Assembly: GCF_002090175.1 (NCBI RefSeq)
Contig: NZ_BBRN01000003.1
Coordinates: 806,001 to 870,000 of the forward strand
Reading direction: 5' to 3'
Length of the DNA stretch: 64,000 nt
Origin: Demequina sp. NBRC 110057
GTDB lineage: Bacteria > Actinomycetota > Actinomycetes > Actinomycetales > Demequinaceae
This document shows, piece by piece, positions 52,657 through 61,104 of the stretch. The position numbers were made by a program, and so were the translations under genes. The notes under the pieces are model-generated. The model worked only from the letters and a program-made list of their open reading frames with translations. It did no database searches and was not told where the DNA came from. The stretch's first letter is position 1; each line of letters starts with the position of its first letter.

Positions 52657-53993
52657 CGGTCCACGCCTCCGAGCACCATGTCGATCGAGGCGATGGCGAC
52701 CACGACATCGGCCACCTGGCCGCCCTGGGCCATGATCGACAGCGCCTGCAGGTTGTTGAATCCCGGGTCGCGGAAGTGCGCGCGCCACGGCTTGGTGCCG
52801 CCGTCGGACACCAGGTGCACGCCGAGCACACCCTTGGGGCCCTCGATGGCCTGGTAGACCTGGCCGGCCGGGACGTCGAAGCCCTCGGTGACCAGCTTGA
52901 AGTGGTGGATCAGCGCCTCCATGGACTCACCCATGATGTGCTTGATGTGCTCGGGCGAGTTGCCCTGGCCATCGGACCCGATCGACAGCTGAGCGGGCCA
53001 CGCGATCTTCTTGTCCTCGACCATGACCGGCCCGTCGCCCAGCCTCTCGAGGCGGTCGGCGCACTGCGCGACGATCTTCAGCGACTCGTAGCACTCCTCC
53101 ATGCGGATGACCATGCGCGACCACGCGTCGTCGTCCGTCGAGGTGGGGACCTGGAAGTCGTAGGTCTCGTAGCCGCAGTACGGCTCGGCCTTGCGAAGGT
53201 CGTACGGCAGGCCCGTCGAGCGCAGGATGGGACCGGTGATGCCCAGCGCCATGCAGGCCGACAGGTTCATGGTCGCGACGTTCTTGAGGCGGCCCTTGAG
53301 GATCGGGTTCTCCATCTGGAGCAGGGCCAGCTCGTCGAGGCCCTCCTTCACCTTGGGGATCATGTCGCGGATCATCGCGACGCCACCCTCGGGCAGGCCC
53401 TGGGCCACGCCGCCGGGGCGGATGTACGCGTTGTTGGTGCGCAGGCCGGAGATCGCCTCGATGACGCGGAAGGTCTCCTCGCGCGCCACGAACGCGGTGG
53501 TCATGATGGTGGTGGCGCCCAGCTCGTTACCGCCGGTGCCGACCGCGACGAGGTGGGAGCCGATGCGCGTGAGCTCGGCCATGAGGACGCGCAGCACGGA
53601 GGCGCGCTCCGGCACGTCGTCGGTGATGCCGAGCAGCTTCTCGACGCCAAGGCAGTAGGCGAGCTCCTGGGTCATGGAGGCCACGTAGTCCATGCGCGTG
53701 CAGAACGTCACGCCCTGGGTCCAGGTGCGGAACTCCATGTTCTTTTCGATGCCCGTGTGGAGGTAGCCGATGCCGGCGCGGGCCTCCGTGACGGTCTCGC
53801 CCTCGATCTCGAGCATGACGCGCAGCACGCCGTGCGTCGACGGGTGCTGGGGGCCCATGTTCATGACGATGCGCTGCTGGCCAAGGCGCACTGCCTCGTC
53901 GGCAACCTCGGACCAGTCGGAGCCGTAGACGGTGTACTCGGGGACCTCGGGGTCTTCGAGGATGGGCCCGGTGGCGTTCGCGTTGGTGCTCAT
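52653..53993 (-). CDS. nuoD: NADH-quinone oxidoreductase subunit D
   Basis: 49-kDa subunit (446 aa), derived from [NiFe] hydrogenase large subunit and forming the quinone site with Nuo[15 protein letters not shown] holds the quinone-contacting histidine loop; [12 protein letters not shown], then the family end [13 protein letters not shown] and [18 protein letters not shown] are intact. It is a separate gene from nuoC, as usual in actinobacteria. The ATG overlaps the nuoC stop by 4 nt. Confidence 0.98.
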   Translation of the reverse strand: MSTNANATGPILEDPEVPEYTVYGSDWSEVADEAVRLGQQRIVMNMGPQHPSTHGVLRVMLEIEGETVTEARAGIGYLHTGIEKNMEFRTWTQGVTFCTRMDYVASMTQELAYCLGVEKLLGITDDVPERASVLRVLMAELTRIGSHLVAVGTGGNELGATTIMTTAFVAREETFRVIEAISGLRTNNAYIRPGGVAQGLPEGGVAMIRDMIPKVKEGLDELALLQMENPILKGRLKNVATMNLSACMALGITGPILRSTGLPYDLRKAEPYCGYETYDFQVPTSTDDDAWSRMVIRMEECYESLKIVAQCADRLERLGDGPVMVEDKKIAWPAQLSIGSDGQGNSPEHIKHIMGESMEALIHHFKLVTEGFDVPAGQVYQAIEGPKGVLGVHLVSDGGTKPWRAHFRDPGFNNLQALSIMAQGGQVADVVVAIASIDMVLGGVDR

Positions 53994-54685
53994 CGGTACT
54001 GCCTCCGCTCGTCGGGCGACGGAACCTCGGCGCCCTTGTACTCGACGGGGATGCCGCCGAGCGGATAGTCCTTGCGCTGCGGGTGGCCTACCCAGTCGTC
54101 CGGCATCTCGATGCGGGCGAGCGAGGGGTGGCCGTCGAAGACGATGCCGAAGAAGTCCCAGGTCTCGCGCTCGTGCCAGTTGTTCATCGGGTAGATCGAG
54201 GTGATCGACGGGATGTGCGAGTCGCCGTCGGCGACGGCAACCTCGAGGCGCAGGCGGCGGTTGTGGGTGATCGACTGCATCGGGTAAACCGCGTGCAGCT
54301 CGCGGCCGGTGTCGGCCGGGTAGTGCACGCCGGAGACTCCCAGGCACATCTCGAAGCGGAGGTCCTGGTCGTCGCGCAGGTGCTGGGCGACGGCGAGGAG
54401 GTGCTCGCGGGCGATGTAGAGCGTGAGCTCGCCGCGGTCCACGACGACGTACTCGATGGCGGCATCGGCGTCGTCGCCGAGCAGCTCGGTGAGGACGTCG
54501 ACGACCCCGTCGAACCATTCGCCGTAGGGGCGCTCGGAGGCGCCGGGCATCTGGACGTGCTGGATCAGGCCGTCGAAGCCGGACGTGTCGCCCTTGGCTC
54601 CGAACATTCCCTCACGCACATTGATGAGGGTGAGGGGCTCGCGACCGGCGGGTGCCACCGCCTCGAGGTTCTTGTCGTCCGTCAC
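53990..54685 (-). CDS. nuoC: NADH-quinone oxidoreductase subunit C
   Basis: 30-kDa subunit (231 aa) that stabilises the connecting module. The conserved C-terminal signature [28 protein letters not shown] (in parts) followed by [18 protein letters not shown] is clear. The N-terminal 80 residues are more variable. The GTG start overlaps the nuoB stop by 4 nt. Confidence 0.97.
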   Translation of the reverse strand: MTDDKNLEAVAPAGREPLTLINVREGMFGAKGDTSGFDGLIQHVQMPGASERPYGEWFDGVVDVLTELLGDDADAAIEYVVVDRGELTLYIAREHLLAVAQHLRDDQDLRFEMCLGVSGVHYPADTGRELHAVYPMQSITHNRRLRLEVAVADGDSHIPSITSIYPMNNWHERETWDFFGIVFDGHPSLARIEMPDDWVGHPQRKDYPLGGIPVEYKGAEVPSPDERRQYR

Positions 54686-55233
54686 CGCAGCAGGCCCTTC
54701 ATCTCGGAGGTGGGCGTCGCGGCGAGCGCGGCGGCCTCGGCCTTGCGCGCGATCTCCTTGCGGTGGGACAGCATCGGGTACTGCTTCACCTGCTCCTGAA
54801 GCTCGATGAGGGCGTTCAGCAGCATCTCCGGGCGCGGCGGGCAGCCGGGCAGGTAGATGTCGACCGGGATGACGTGGTCAACGCCGGGAACGATCGCGTA
54901 GTTGTTGAACATGCCGCCGGAGGAGGCGCACACGCCCATGGAGATGACCCACTTGGGCTCGGGCATCTGGTCGTAGACCTGACGCACGATGGGGGCCATC
55001 TTCTGCGAGACGCGGCCGGCGACGATCATCATGTCAGCCTGGCGGGGCGAGGCGCGGAACACCTCGGCGCCAAAGCGCGCGATGTCGAAGCGGGACGTTC
55101 CGGTGCCCATCATCTCGATCGCGCAGCAGGCGAGGCCGAAGGTGGCCGGCCACAGCGAGCCGGACCGTGCCCAGCCCACGAAGTTCTCGACCGTCCCCAG
55201 CAGGAACGGGGGTGCGCTGTCGTCGTGTGCCAT
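54682..55233 (-). CDS. nuoB: NADH-quinone oxidoreductase subunit B
   Basis: PSST-type subunit (183 aa) carrying cluster N2, the last iron-sulfur centre before quinone. The ligands are CCAIEMM (tandem cysteines), [12 protein letters not shown] and [29 protein letters not shown] (in parts) lies between. The ATG is 6 nt after the nuoA stop. Confidence 0.98.
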   Translation of the reverse strand: MAHDDSAPPFLLGTVENFVGWARSGSLWPATFGLACCAIEMMGTGTSRFDIARFGAEVFRASPRQADMMIVAGRVSQKMAPIVRQVYDQMPEPKWVISMGVCASSGGMFNNYAIVPGVDHVIPVDIYLPGCPPRPEMLLNALIELQEQVKQYPMLSHRKEIARKAEAAALAATPTSEMKGLLR

Positions 55234-55239
55234 GTCGAT

Positions 55240-55599
55240 TTACTCCCAGTCGAATCCGCCGCGTCGCCACTCGTACACGAACGGGATCGTGATGAGGGCG
55301 AGGAACGTCATGGTGGCGATGAGCCCGAACCAGCCGAGCGCGTCGTGTGCGATCGCCCAGGGGTACAGGAACACCACCTCGATGTCGAACACGATGAAGC
55401 TCATCGCGACGAGGTAGTACTTAATCGGGATGCGTCCGCCGCCGGCGGCTCCCGGGGTGGGCTGAAGGCCCGACTCGTACTGGTCGAGCTTCGCCGCGTT
55501 GTAACGCTTGGGACCGATCAGGTTGCTGGCCATGAGGCCGGCCGCTGCCATGAGTCCCGCGATGACGATCATCACCACGATCGGCACGTACGGATTCAC
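55240..55599 (-). CDS. nuoA: NADH-quinone oxidoreductase subunit A
   Basis: Three-helix subunit (119 aa) next to NuoH. KYYLVAMSFIVFDIEVVFLYPWA contains the conserved glutamate/aspartate helix, and KLDQYESGLQP holds the loop with the ESG triad. The start is GTG. It is the first nuo gene but not the first gene of the transcript: the MenJ-like gene ends 46 nt upstream with no terminator between. Confidence 0.97.
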   Translation of the reverse strand: MNPYVPIVVMIVIAGLMAAAGLMASNLIGPKRYNAAKLDQYESGLQPTPGAAGGGRIPIKYYLVAMSFIVFDIEVVFLYPWAIAHDALGWFGLIATMTFLALITIPFVYEWRRGGFDWE

Positions 55600-55645
55600 T
55601 GGTCGACTCCCTCGCTTGTCAGGTCCATGGGTGGGTTCACGCCGC

Positions 55646-56929
55646 TCATGCGGCTGGCGCGATCTTGGTCAGGGTGGATAGGAGCCTGTCGGCCCAGTCC
55701 CCGCCGCGCGGCTCGTAGACGTCCGCGAGCAGTTTATGCGTAAACCTCATGATCAACGGCTGGGGCAACCCGTACCGGGTGCACACCTTCATCACCTGCG
55801 GGTGAGACACCAGTTCGGCGAAGACCCTGCCGAGCGAGTAATACCCGCCGAGGTCCTCCTTCATCTGGCGCGCGTAGCCCGCGAGCGCCGCCTCCTTGGC
55901 GACGTCGGTCGTGGCATCGCGCCAGGCAACCATGGCCTCGGTGGCGCGGCGCGCTGCCTGCATCGCGTAGGCGATTCCCTCGCCGTTGAACGGGTTGACC
56001 ATGCCGCCCGAGTCGCCCACGAGCATCATGCCGGGGACGTAGTGGGGCTGGCGGTTGAACGCCATGGGGATGGCCGCGCCCTGCACCTTGGCGGTGGGGG
56101 CGTCCGGGTCGATCTCCCAGTCGGTGATGCCGTGCCGGATCCAGCCGTCGAACAGCGCGCGGTGGTCGAGGCCGGAGGGCTGGCCGTTCGGGCTGAGCGT
56201 CCCGAGGCCGATGTTCGCGGTGCCGTCGCCGAGGGGGAAGATCCAGCCGTAGCCGGGAAGGAGGTTGGACTTGCCGGGCTCGCCGTCCCAGATGGTGAGG
56301 TGCCCCTCCATCCACTCCTCGTCGTGGCGGGGGGTCTCGAAGTAGGTGCGGACGGCGACGCCCATGGGGCGGTCGTCCTTGCGCTCCATGCCGAGGCCGA
56401 GCGCGATGCGGGCGCTGACGCCGTCGGCCGCGATCACGACGGGGGCGGTGAAGGTGACCTCGTCGCCCACCTTGCGACCCTTCTCGTCGGTCTCCTTGGC
56501 GGTGACGCCGATGACGCGGCCGGAGTGCTCGTCGCGCACGGCGCCGGTGACGAACCAGCCCTCGCGGACGTCGGCACCCGCGGAGCGGGCGTGCTCGGCG
56601 AGGCGGTGGTCAAAGTCGGCGCGCGCGAGCGACAGGCCGTAGTTCGGGAAGGAGTCCTGCTCGTGCCACGGGAACTCGAGGCGGTGTCCGCCGCCCACCA
56701 TGCGCAGGCCCCAGTTCGGAATCCAGCCCTCCTCGCGGGGGGTGGGCAATCCGATCAGATCCAGCTCGCGCACGGCGCGGGGAGTGAGACCGTCGCCGCA
56801 GACCTTCTCGCGGGGGAAGCGCGACTTCTCGAGAGCTATGACGTTAAATCCCTCGGATGCCAGGTAGTACGCGGCGGCGGAGCCTCCAGGCCCAGCGCCC
56901 ACCACGATGACATCTGCTGTGGATTTCAC
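55646..56929 (-). CDS. Geranylgeranyl-reductase-family flavoprotein, MenJ-like
   Basis: FAD oxidoreductase of 427 aa related to mycobacterial MenJ, which saturates one double bond of the menaquinone side chain. VIVVGAGPGGSAAAYYLA binds FAD at the N terminus; PREKVCGDGLTPRAV, GYGWIFPLGDGTANIGLG and LVGDSGGMVNPFNGEGIAYAMQ (in parts) are family blocks. A GTG at 56935 is possible, but the GTG at 56929 is chosen because TAGGCT lies exactly 6 nt before it, the leaderless pattern seen for at least eight other genes here. It heads the nuo operon, so quinone tailoring and complex I are co-expressed. Confidence 0.88.
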   Translation of the reverse strand: MKSTADVIVVGAGPGGSAAAYYLASEGFNVIALEKSRFPREKVCGDGLTPRAVRELDLIGLPTPREEGWIPNWGLRMVGGGHRLEFPWHEQDSFPNYGLSLARADFDHRLAEHARSAGADVREGWFVTGAVRDEHSGRVIGVTAKETDEKGRKVGDEVTFTAPVVIAADGVSARIALGLGMERKDDRPMGVAVRTYFETPRHDEEWMEGHLTIWDGEPGKSNLLPGYGWIFPLGDGTANIGLGTLSPNGQPSGLDHRALFDGWIRHGITDWEIDPDAPTAKVQGAAIPMAFNRQPHYVPGMMLVGDSGGMVNPFNGEGIAYAMQAARRATEAMVAWRDATTDVAKEAALAGYARQMKEDLGGYYSLGRVFAELVSHPQVMKVCTRYGLPQPLIMRFTHKLLADVYEPRGGDWADRLLSTLTKIAPAA

Positions 56930-56935
56930 GCACAC

Positions 56936-56941
56936 AGCCTA
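56936..56941 (-). promoter_or_regulatory. -10 box of the menJ-nuo operon (TAGGCT)
   Basis: TAGGCT on the minus strand, 6 nt before GTG 56929. The position of a -35 hexamer is occupied by CACGGG, not a recognisable element, which suggests an activator is needed. Confidence 0.6.
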
Positions 56942-56963
56942 CGCGGTGTCAAGGGGTGCCCGT

Positions 56964-56999
56964 GCACATAAATGCCCTGGCTTCCGCACAAATAAAGGC
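56964..56999 (-). promoter_or_regulatory. Direct repeats upstream of the menJ-nuo promoter
   Basis: GCACATAAATGCC (56964-56976) and GCACAAATAAAGGC (56986-56999), 22 bp apart, in an AT-rich patch. Relative to a start at 56929 they are centred near -41 and -63, the places where class II and class I activators bind. The rest of the 200-bp gap holds a GC hairpin (about 57031-57050) and one GCATCGGCC (57081-57089). Confidence 0.55.
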
Positions 57000-57116
57000 A
57001 CTCTTGCGTTGCGTAAATCGGGACCAAGGTCCCCGGGACCCTCGTCCCGGGCGGTGCGCGGACACCGTTAGCGAGCCAACGCATCGGCCGTCGACGGGGT
57101 TCCAGCGGCCGCACCC

Positions 57117-57122
57117 TAGGCT
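57117..57122 (+). promoter_or_regulatory. -10 box of a leaderless gene (TAGGCT)
   Basis: TAGGCT, six nt before the ATG at 57129; no Shine-Dalgarno sequence. Confidence 0.6.
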
Positions 57123-57128
57123 TGCCGC

Positions 57129-58385
57129 ATGAGCATCGGCGCGACATGGGCGGGCACGCACACCTTCGAGGCCGCTGGCCTCATCGAGGCCACGAGCATC
57201 GATCAGGTCCAGGACCTCCTCACCACCACCGACGGGCCGGTCCGCGCCCTCGGCACTCGCCACAGCTTCAACGACCTCGCCGACACCGCCGGCACGCTCG
57301 TCACCGTCACGGGCATCCCCGCCAACCCCGTCCTCGACGAGCGGGCCCGCACCGTCACCGTCGGCGCCGGCATCAGGTACGGCGTCCTCGCCGCCTGGCT
57401 CCACGAGCGCGGCTGGGCGCTGCACAACATGGGCTCGCTCCCCCACATCTCCGTGGGAGGCGCCATCGCGACCGGCACCCACGGCTCCGGGGTGACGAAC
57501 GGCTGCCTGTCCGATGCGGTGGCGGCCCTGACGTACGTGGGCGCCAGGGGCGCGGTGCGCACCATGTCGCGCGGCCAGGAGGGCTTCACGGCGCTTCCCG
57601 TGGGGCTGGGCGCCTTCGGCATCGTGGTGCGCGTCACGCTCGACATCCAGCCCGCCTACACGGTGCGTCAGGACGTGTACCGCGGCCTGCCATGGGCGGC
57701 GCTGCTGGACGACCTCTCGGGAGTCATGAGCGCCGGCTACTCCGTCAGCGCCTTCACCACGTGGGACGAGGACACTGTCCAGCAGGTGTGGCGCAAGAGC
57801 CGCGTGGGTGAGGGCGAGGCGCCGGGCCCCGACTGGCTCGGCTCGCGCCTGGAACTGCCGGAGGAGTCGGGGCTCGTCGACGCCGACCCCGCGGCCCTCA
57901 CGGTGCGCGGAGGCGTCGAGGGGCCGTGGCTCGAGCGGCTTCCTCACTTCCGGCTCGACCACACGCCCTCGAACGGCGACGAGATCCAGACCGAGTACTT
58001 TGTGGCGCTCGAGGACGGGGCCGATGCCCTCGTCGCCGTGCGTGCCATGGCGGCGGACATCGCCCCCCACCTGCTGGTCACGGAGCTGCGCACCCTCGCG
58101 GCGGACGACCTGTGGCTGTCGGGGGCGTACGGCCGCGACACCCTCGCCATCCACTTCACGTGGCGCAACCGGCCCGCCGAGGTCGCGGCGCTCACGCCGC
58201 GCATCGAGGAGGCGCTCGCCCCGTTCGGCGCGCGGCCCCATTGGGGAAAGGTGCACACCATGACGGCCGATGCCGTGGCGGCCGCCCATCCGATGCTCGG
58301 CCAGGCGCGCCTGCTGTTCGACGCGCTCGACGTCGACGGCCGCTTCGCGAACGCCCACCTGCGCCGCCTGGGAGTCCGTTCCTAA
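57129..58385 (+). CDS. Alditol oxidase (AldO/xylitol oxidase-like)
   Basis: FAD-dependent sugar-alcohol oxidase of 418 aa, the same length as Streptomyces AldO. LGTRHSFNDLADT holds the histidine (45) that binds FAD covalently in AldO. SVGGAIATGTHGSG completes the VAO-type FAD domain. The residues that position the polyol in AldO are all recognisable: Glu and Arg in TELRT, Thr in HFTW, and Lys in WGKVH near the C terminus. It should oxidise xylitol or sorbitol with oxygen and form hydrogen peroxide. Its neighbour downstream is menF, unrelated in function, and no polyol transporter is adjacent. Confidence 0.88.
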   Translation: MSIGATWAGTHTFEAAGLIEATSIDQVQDLLTTTDGPVRALGTRHSFNDLADTAGTLVTVTGIPANPVLDERARTVTVGAGIRYGVLAAWLHERGWALHNMGSLPHISVGGAIATGTHGSGVTNGCLSDAVAALTYVGARGAVRTMSRGQEGFTALPVGLGAFGIVVRVTLDIQPAYTVRQDVYRGLPWAALLDDLSGVMSAGYSVSAFTTWDEDTVQQVWRKSRVGEGEAPGPDWLGSRLELPEESGLVDADPAALTVRGGVEGPWLERLPHFRLDHTPSNGDEIQTEYFVALEDGADALVAVRAMAADIAPHLLVTELRTLAADDLWLSGAYGRDTLAIHFTWRNRPAEVAALTPRIEEALAPFGARPHWGKVHTMTADAVAAAHPMLGQARLLFDALDVDGRFANAHLRRLGVRS

Positions 58386-58416
58386 CGTCGCGTCGGGACC
58401 CAGGCCCGGCGCGGCG

Positions 58417-58422
58417 TACCCT
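58417..58422 (+). promoter_or_regulatory. -10 box of leaderless menF (TACCCT)
   Basis: TACCCT, six nt before the GTG at 58429. Confidence 0.5.
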
Positions 58423-58428
58423 CGACGG

Positions 58429-59691
58429 GTGAGCGTCCAAGCAGCCACCCCGGGTCCGCTGACCGTCCGCACCGTCGAGATCGACCACCCCGGGGATCTC
58501 ATCTCCCGCCTCCCCCAGCCAGGCATCTCCTGGGTCAGGCGCGGCGAGGGAATGGTCGCCTGGGGAGAGGTGGCCAGGCTCGACACTGCCGGCACCCACC
58601 GCATCGACGAGGCCGACGCCTGGTGGCGCCGCGTCACCCGCCACGCGGTGGTGCGTGATGACGTTCACCAGCCCGGCACCGGGCTCATCGCCTTCGGGTC
58701 CTTCGCGTTCGCGGACTCCTCGTCGGCCGGCGGCGCGCTCATCGTCCCGCGCTACGTCCTGGGGCTGCGGGGAGACTCCGCGTGGCTCACCGTCATCTCC
58801 GAGGACGGCGCCACCCCCATGCCCGACCTCGACGAGGCGACTGCCGACCCCACCCCCGTGGCCCCCGTTCCTGCCGTGGCCTTCGACGAGGGTGACCGAG
58901 CGGCCTGGGAGGCCGCCGTCACCCAGGCCGTCGCGCGCATCGGCGCGGGCGAGCTCGACAAGGTGGTGCTGGCGCGAGCGGTCGCGGCCACCGCATCGGC
59001 CGCCATCGATACCCGCGCCGTCCTCGCGCGCCTCGCCGAGGACTACCCCAGCTGCTGGACGTTCGCCATCGACGGCCTGGTGGGCGCCACCCCCGAGCTG
59101 CTGGCCCGCGTGGACCACGGCCTCGTGACATCCCGCGTGCTCGCCGGCACCATCCGCCCCACCGGGGACGAGACCGCGGACCTCGCCCACGCGGCGGCGC
59201 TAGCGCGCTCGTCGAAAGACCGCGAGGAGCACGAATACGCCGTGCGCTCGGTGCGCGACGTGCTCGAGGCTCACTGCGGATCGGTCAACGTTCCCGAGGA
59301 GCCCTCCGTCCTCCACCTCCCCAACGTGATGCACCTCGCGACCGACGTCACGGGAGTCCTCAGCCACAACGCGTCGGCGCTCGAGCTGATCCGCGAGCTG
59401 CACCCGTCGGCCGCCGTGTGCGGCACACCCACCCTCACCGCGGCGCGCATCATCGACGAGCTCGAGGGCCTCGACCGTGCCCGCTACGCCGGCCCCGTCG
59501 GGTGGATCAACGCCGCCGGCGACGGCGAGTGGTGCATCGGCCTGCGCTCGGCCGAAATCTCCCCCGATGACCCCACGCGCCTGCGCCTGTTCGCCGGCTG
59601 CGGCATCGTGGCGGCGTCCGAGGCCGGCTCCGAGTGGGCCGAGTCGGAGGCCAAGCTGGAGCCGATGCGAAGGGCGCTCGGCGCGCTCTAA
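58429..59691 (+). CDS. menF: Isochorismate synthase
   Basis: Chorismate-binding enzyme of 420 aa that isomerises chorismate to isochorismate, the first committed step to menaquinone. The C-terminal catalytic domain shows GELDKVVLARAV, FAIDGLVGATPELLARV, SRVLAGTIRPTG, the active-site block SSKDREEHEYAVRSVRDVL, VMHLATDVTGVL, HPSAAVCGTPT and YAGPVGWINAAGDGEWCIGLR (in parts). Salicylate-forming relatives and DhbC-type siderophore enzymes look similar; menD and menC nearby favour the menaquinone role. The GTG start has a TACCCT box at leaderless spacing. Its stop is only 4 nt from the end of the convergent lipoprotein gene. Confidence 0.93.
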   Translation: MSVQAATPGPLTVRTVEIDHPGDLISRLPQPGISWVRRGEGMVAWGEVARLDTAGTHRIDEADAWWRRVTRHAVVRDDVHQPGTGLIAFGSFAFADSSSAGGALIVPRYVLGLRGDSAWLTVISEDGATPMPDLDEATADPTPVAPVPAVAFDEGDRAAWEAAVTQAVARIGAGELDKVVLARAVAATASAAIDTRAVLARLAEDYPSCWTFAIDGLVGATPELLARVDHGLVTSRVLAGTIRPTGDETADLAHAAALARSSKDREEHEYAVRSVRDVLEAHCGSVNVPEEPSVLHLPNVMHLATDVTGVLSHNASALELIRELHPSAAVCGTPTLTAARIIDELEGLDRARYAGPVGWINAAGDGEWCIGLRSAEISPDDPTRLRLFAGCGIVAASEAGSEWAESEAKLEPMRRALGAL

Positions 59692-59695
59692 TCCG

Positions 59696-60286
59696 TCAGG
59701 CGCAGGCCTCCGCGGCGTACTGCTCGAGCACCCCGGCCGCGGCGATGAAGTCCTCGCCGGTCGCGTCCGTGATCGCCTCCATGTACCCGGCGAAGTCGAA
59801 GTTCGTGAGCGCCTCGACCTCCTCCTCGGTGAGCGTGGAGTAGTCGGGATCGGTGATGTCGACGCCCTCGGGGATGGCAGCCTGAAGGTCGCCCATGGCG
59901 CCCGTCACGGTGTCGAGCGACTCCACGATGGTGTCCCTGGCATCGGCCACCTCGCCGTCGACGTCGAGCCCGGTGAGCGTCGCACGGGCCTCGTCGAGGG
60001 ACGCGAGCGCGCCGTCGATGTCGCTGGTATCCATACTGTCGGCGCTCAGGCCGAAGTCGCGGACCTCGTTGTACTCCGCGCAGAAGTCGCCGGCGGCGGC
60101 GGTGTCGTCTGGCGTCGAAACGTCGGGCAGAGAGGTGGCGGTGGCGGTCTCCATCGGCTCCGCCGATGTCTCGGCTGCGGTCGCGGCGCCCGTCGGCTCG
60201 TCGTCCGCGTCACCCCCCGAGCAACCGGCGAGCAGGACGCCCGCCACCACAAATGCCGCCATGAACCGTGCCCCCGTTGTCTTCAT
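59696..60286 (-). CDS. Putative lipoprotein, function unknown
   Basis: A 196-aa exported protein with signal peptide and lipobox LLAGC (Cys 22), then a flexible Thr/Ala/Glu-rich linker (about 23-65). The folded part (66-196) is acidic and helical, with FCAEYNEVRDFGLSAD at its start and a final cysteine pair partner in YAAEACA, suggesting a disulfide. I do not recognise a known domain; similar small helical lipoproteins are common in Micrococcales. A TAGGTT box 7 nt before the ATG indicates a leaderless transcript. Confidence 0.8.
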   Translation of the reverse strand: MKTTGARFMAAFVVAGVLLAGCSGGDADDEPTGAATAAETSAEPMETATATSLPDVSTPDDTAAAGDFCAEYNEVRDFGLSADSMDTSDIDGALASLDEARATLTGLDVDGEVADARDTIVESLDTVTGAMGDLQAAIPEGVDITDPDYSTLTEEEVEALTNFDFAGYMEAITDATGEDFIAAAGVLEQYAAEACA

Positions 60287-60293
60287 GACTGCG

Positions 60294-60299
60294 AACCTA
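60294..60299 (-). promoter_or_regulatory. -10 box of the leaderless lipoprotein gene (TAGGTT)
   Basis: TAGGTT on the minus strand, 7 nt before the ATG at 60286. Confidence 0.55.
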
Positions 60300-60373
60300 C
60301 CGAAGTCACGCCCCTCGCGCGTGTCGGCGGGCATGGGCACAATGAGGAGGGACCCGCAGCGCAGGGAGGCGCC

Positions 60374-61030
60374 ATGACCCACACCGGACACGTCCACGCT
60401 CACGCCGCCGAGCCGATGGCGGACTTCTCGCGCGAGTCGTGGGAGGCGAAATACCGCGAGCGCGAGGCGCTGTGGTCGGGCCAGCCCAACGCTCCCCTCG
60501 TGGACGAGGTCGAAAACCTCGCCCCCGCATCGGCCCTCGAGGTGGGGTGCGGCGAGGGGGCCGATGCCGTGTGGCTTGCGACGCAGGGCTGGCAGGTGAC
60601 GGGCGTGGATCTGTCGGCAACGGCGCTCGCGCGCGCCCAGGTGCACGCCGAGGCCTCGGGAGTCGCGGCGCACGTGACGTTCACGGATGCGGCGATCGGC
60701 GACGTCATCGCCGCGCACGGGCCGTGGGAGCTCGTCACGTCGATGTACACGCACCCCGGCGAGGGCGGCCGGTGGCTCGTCGAAACGCTCGCCGCGGCGG
60801 TGGCGCCCGGCGGCAGACTCCTCGTGGTGGGCCACCATCCGACCGACCCGCATGCGGCCGAGCATCCCGACCTCGCGGACGCGGCCTTCGCCGCGGAGGA
60901 CGTGGCCGATGCCCTCGACCGCTCGGAGTGGGAGGTGTCAGCGTCCATCCGCGAGCGCACCACGCTGGGTGAGGGTGGTCACGAGCGCCTGTGGCGCGAC
61001 TCGGTGCTGGTGGCGCGCCGCCACGGCTGA
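60374..61030 (+). CDS. SAM-dependent methyltransferase, class I
   Basis: A 218-aa methyltransferase. SAM-binding motif I is ALEVGCGEGADAVWLATQG, motif II the acidic VTGVDLSATALARA, and a later strand GGRLLVVGHH. The N-terminal DFSRESWEAKYRERE-alW pattern is found in the TehB/thiopurine-methyltransferase-like group that detoxifies small acceptors; the true substrate is unknown. The first residues are His-rich (HTGHVHAHAA), which could bind metal. The ATG has GGGAGG upstream. Three copies of the GGCCGATGC motif (60527, 60559, 60904) fall inside it. Confidence 0.87.
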   Translation: MTHTGHVHAHAAEPMADFSRESWEAKYREREALWSGQPNAPLVDEVENLAPASALEVGCGEGADAVWLATQGWQVTGVDLSATALARAQVHAEASGVAAHVTFTDAAIGDVIAAHGPWELVTSMYTHPGEGGRWLVETLAAAVAPGGRLLVVGHHPTDPHAAEHPDLADAAFAAEDVADALDRSEWEVSASIRERTTLGEGGHERLWRDSVLVARRHG

Positions 61031-61092
61031 CCCTGCCGCCACCACCTCGCCACCCCGGTCTTCGGTCCCAGGCCGGCCCGCGCATCGGCCAT

Positions 61093-61098
61093 TACCGT
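61093..61098 (+). promoter_or_regulatory. -10 box of a leaderless gene (TACCGT)
   Basis: TACCGT, six nt before the ATG at 61105; GCATCGGCC lies just upstream at 61082-61090. Confidence 0.55.
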
Positions 61099-61104
61099 CC
61101 GATC

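Noticed and set aside
56964..56999. AT-rich patch upstream of menJ-nuo considered as a Rex or CRP site
   Set aside because: It is a direct repeat, without the TTGTGA-N6-TCACAA type palindrome these regulators need.
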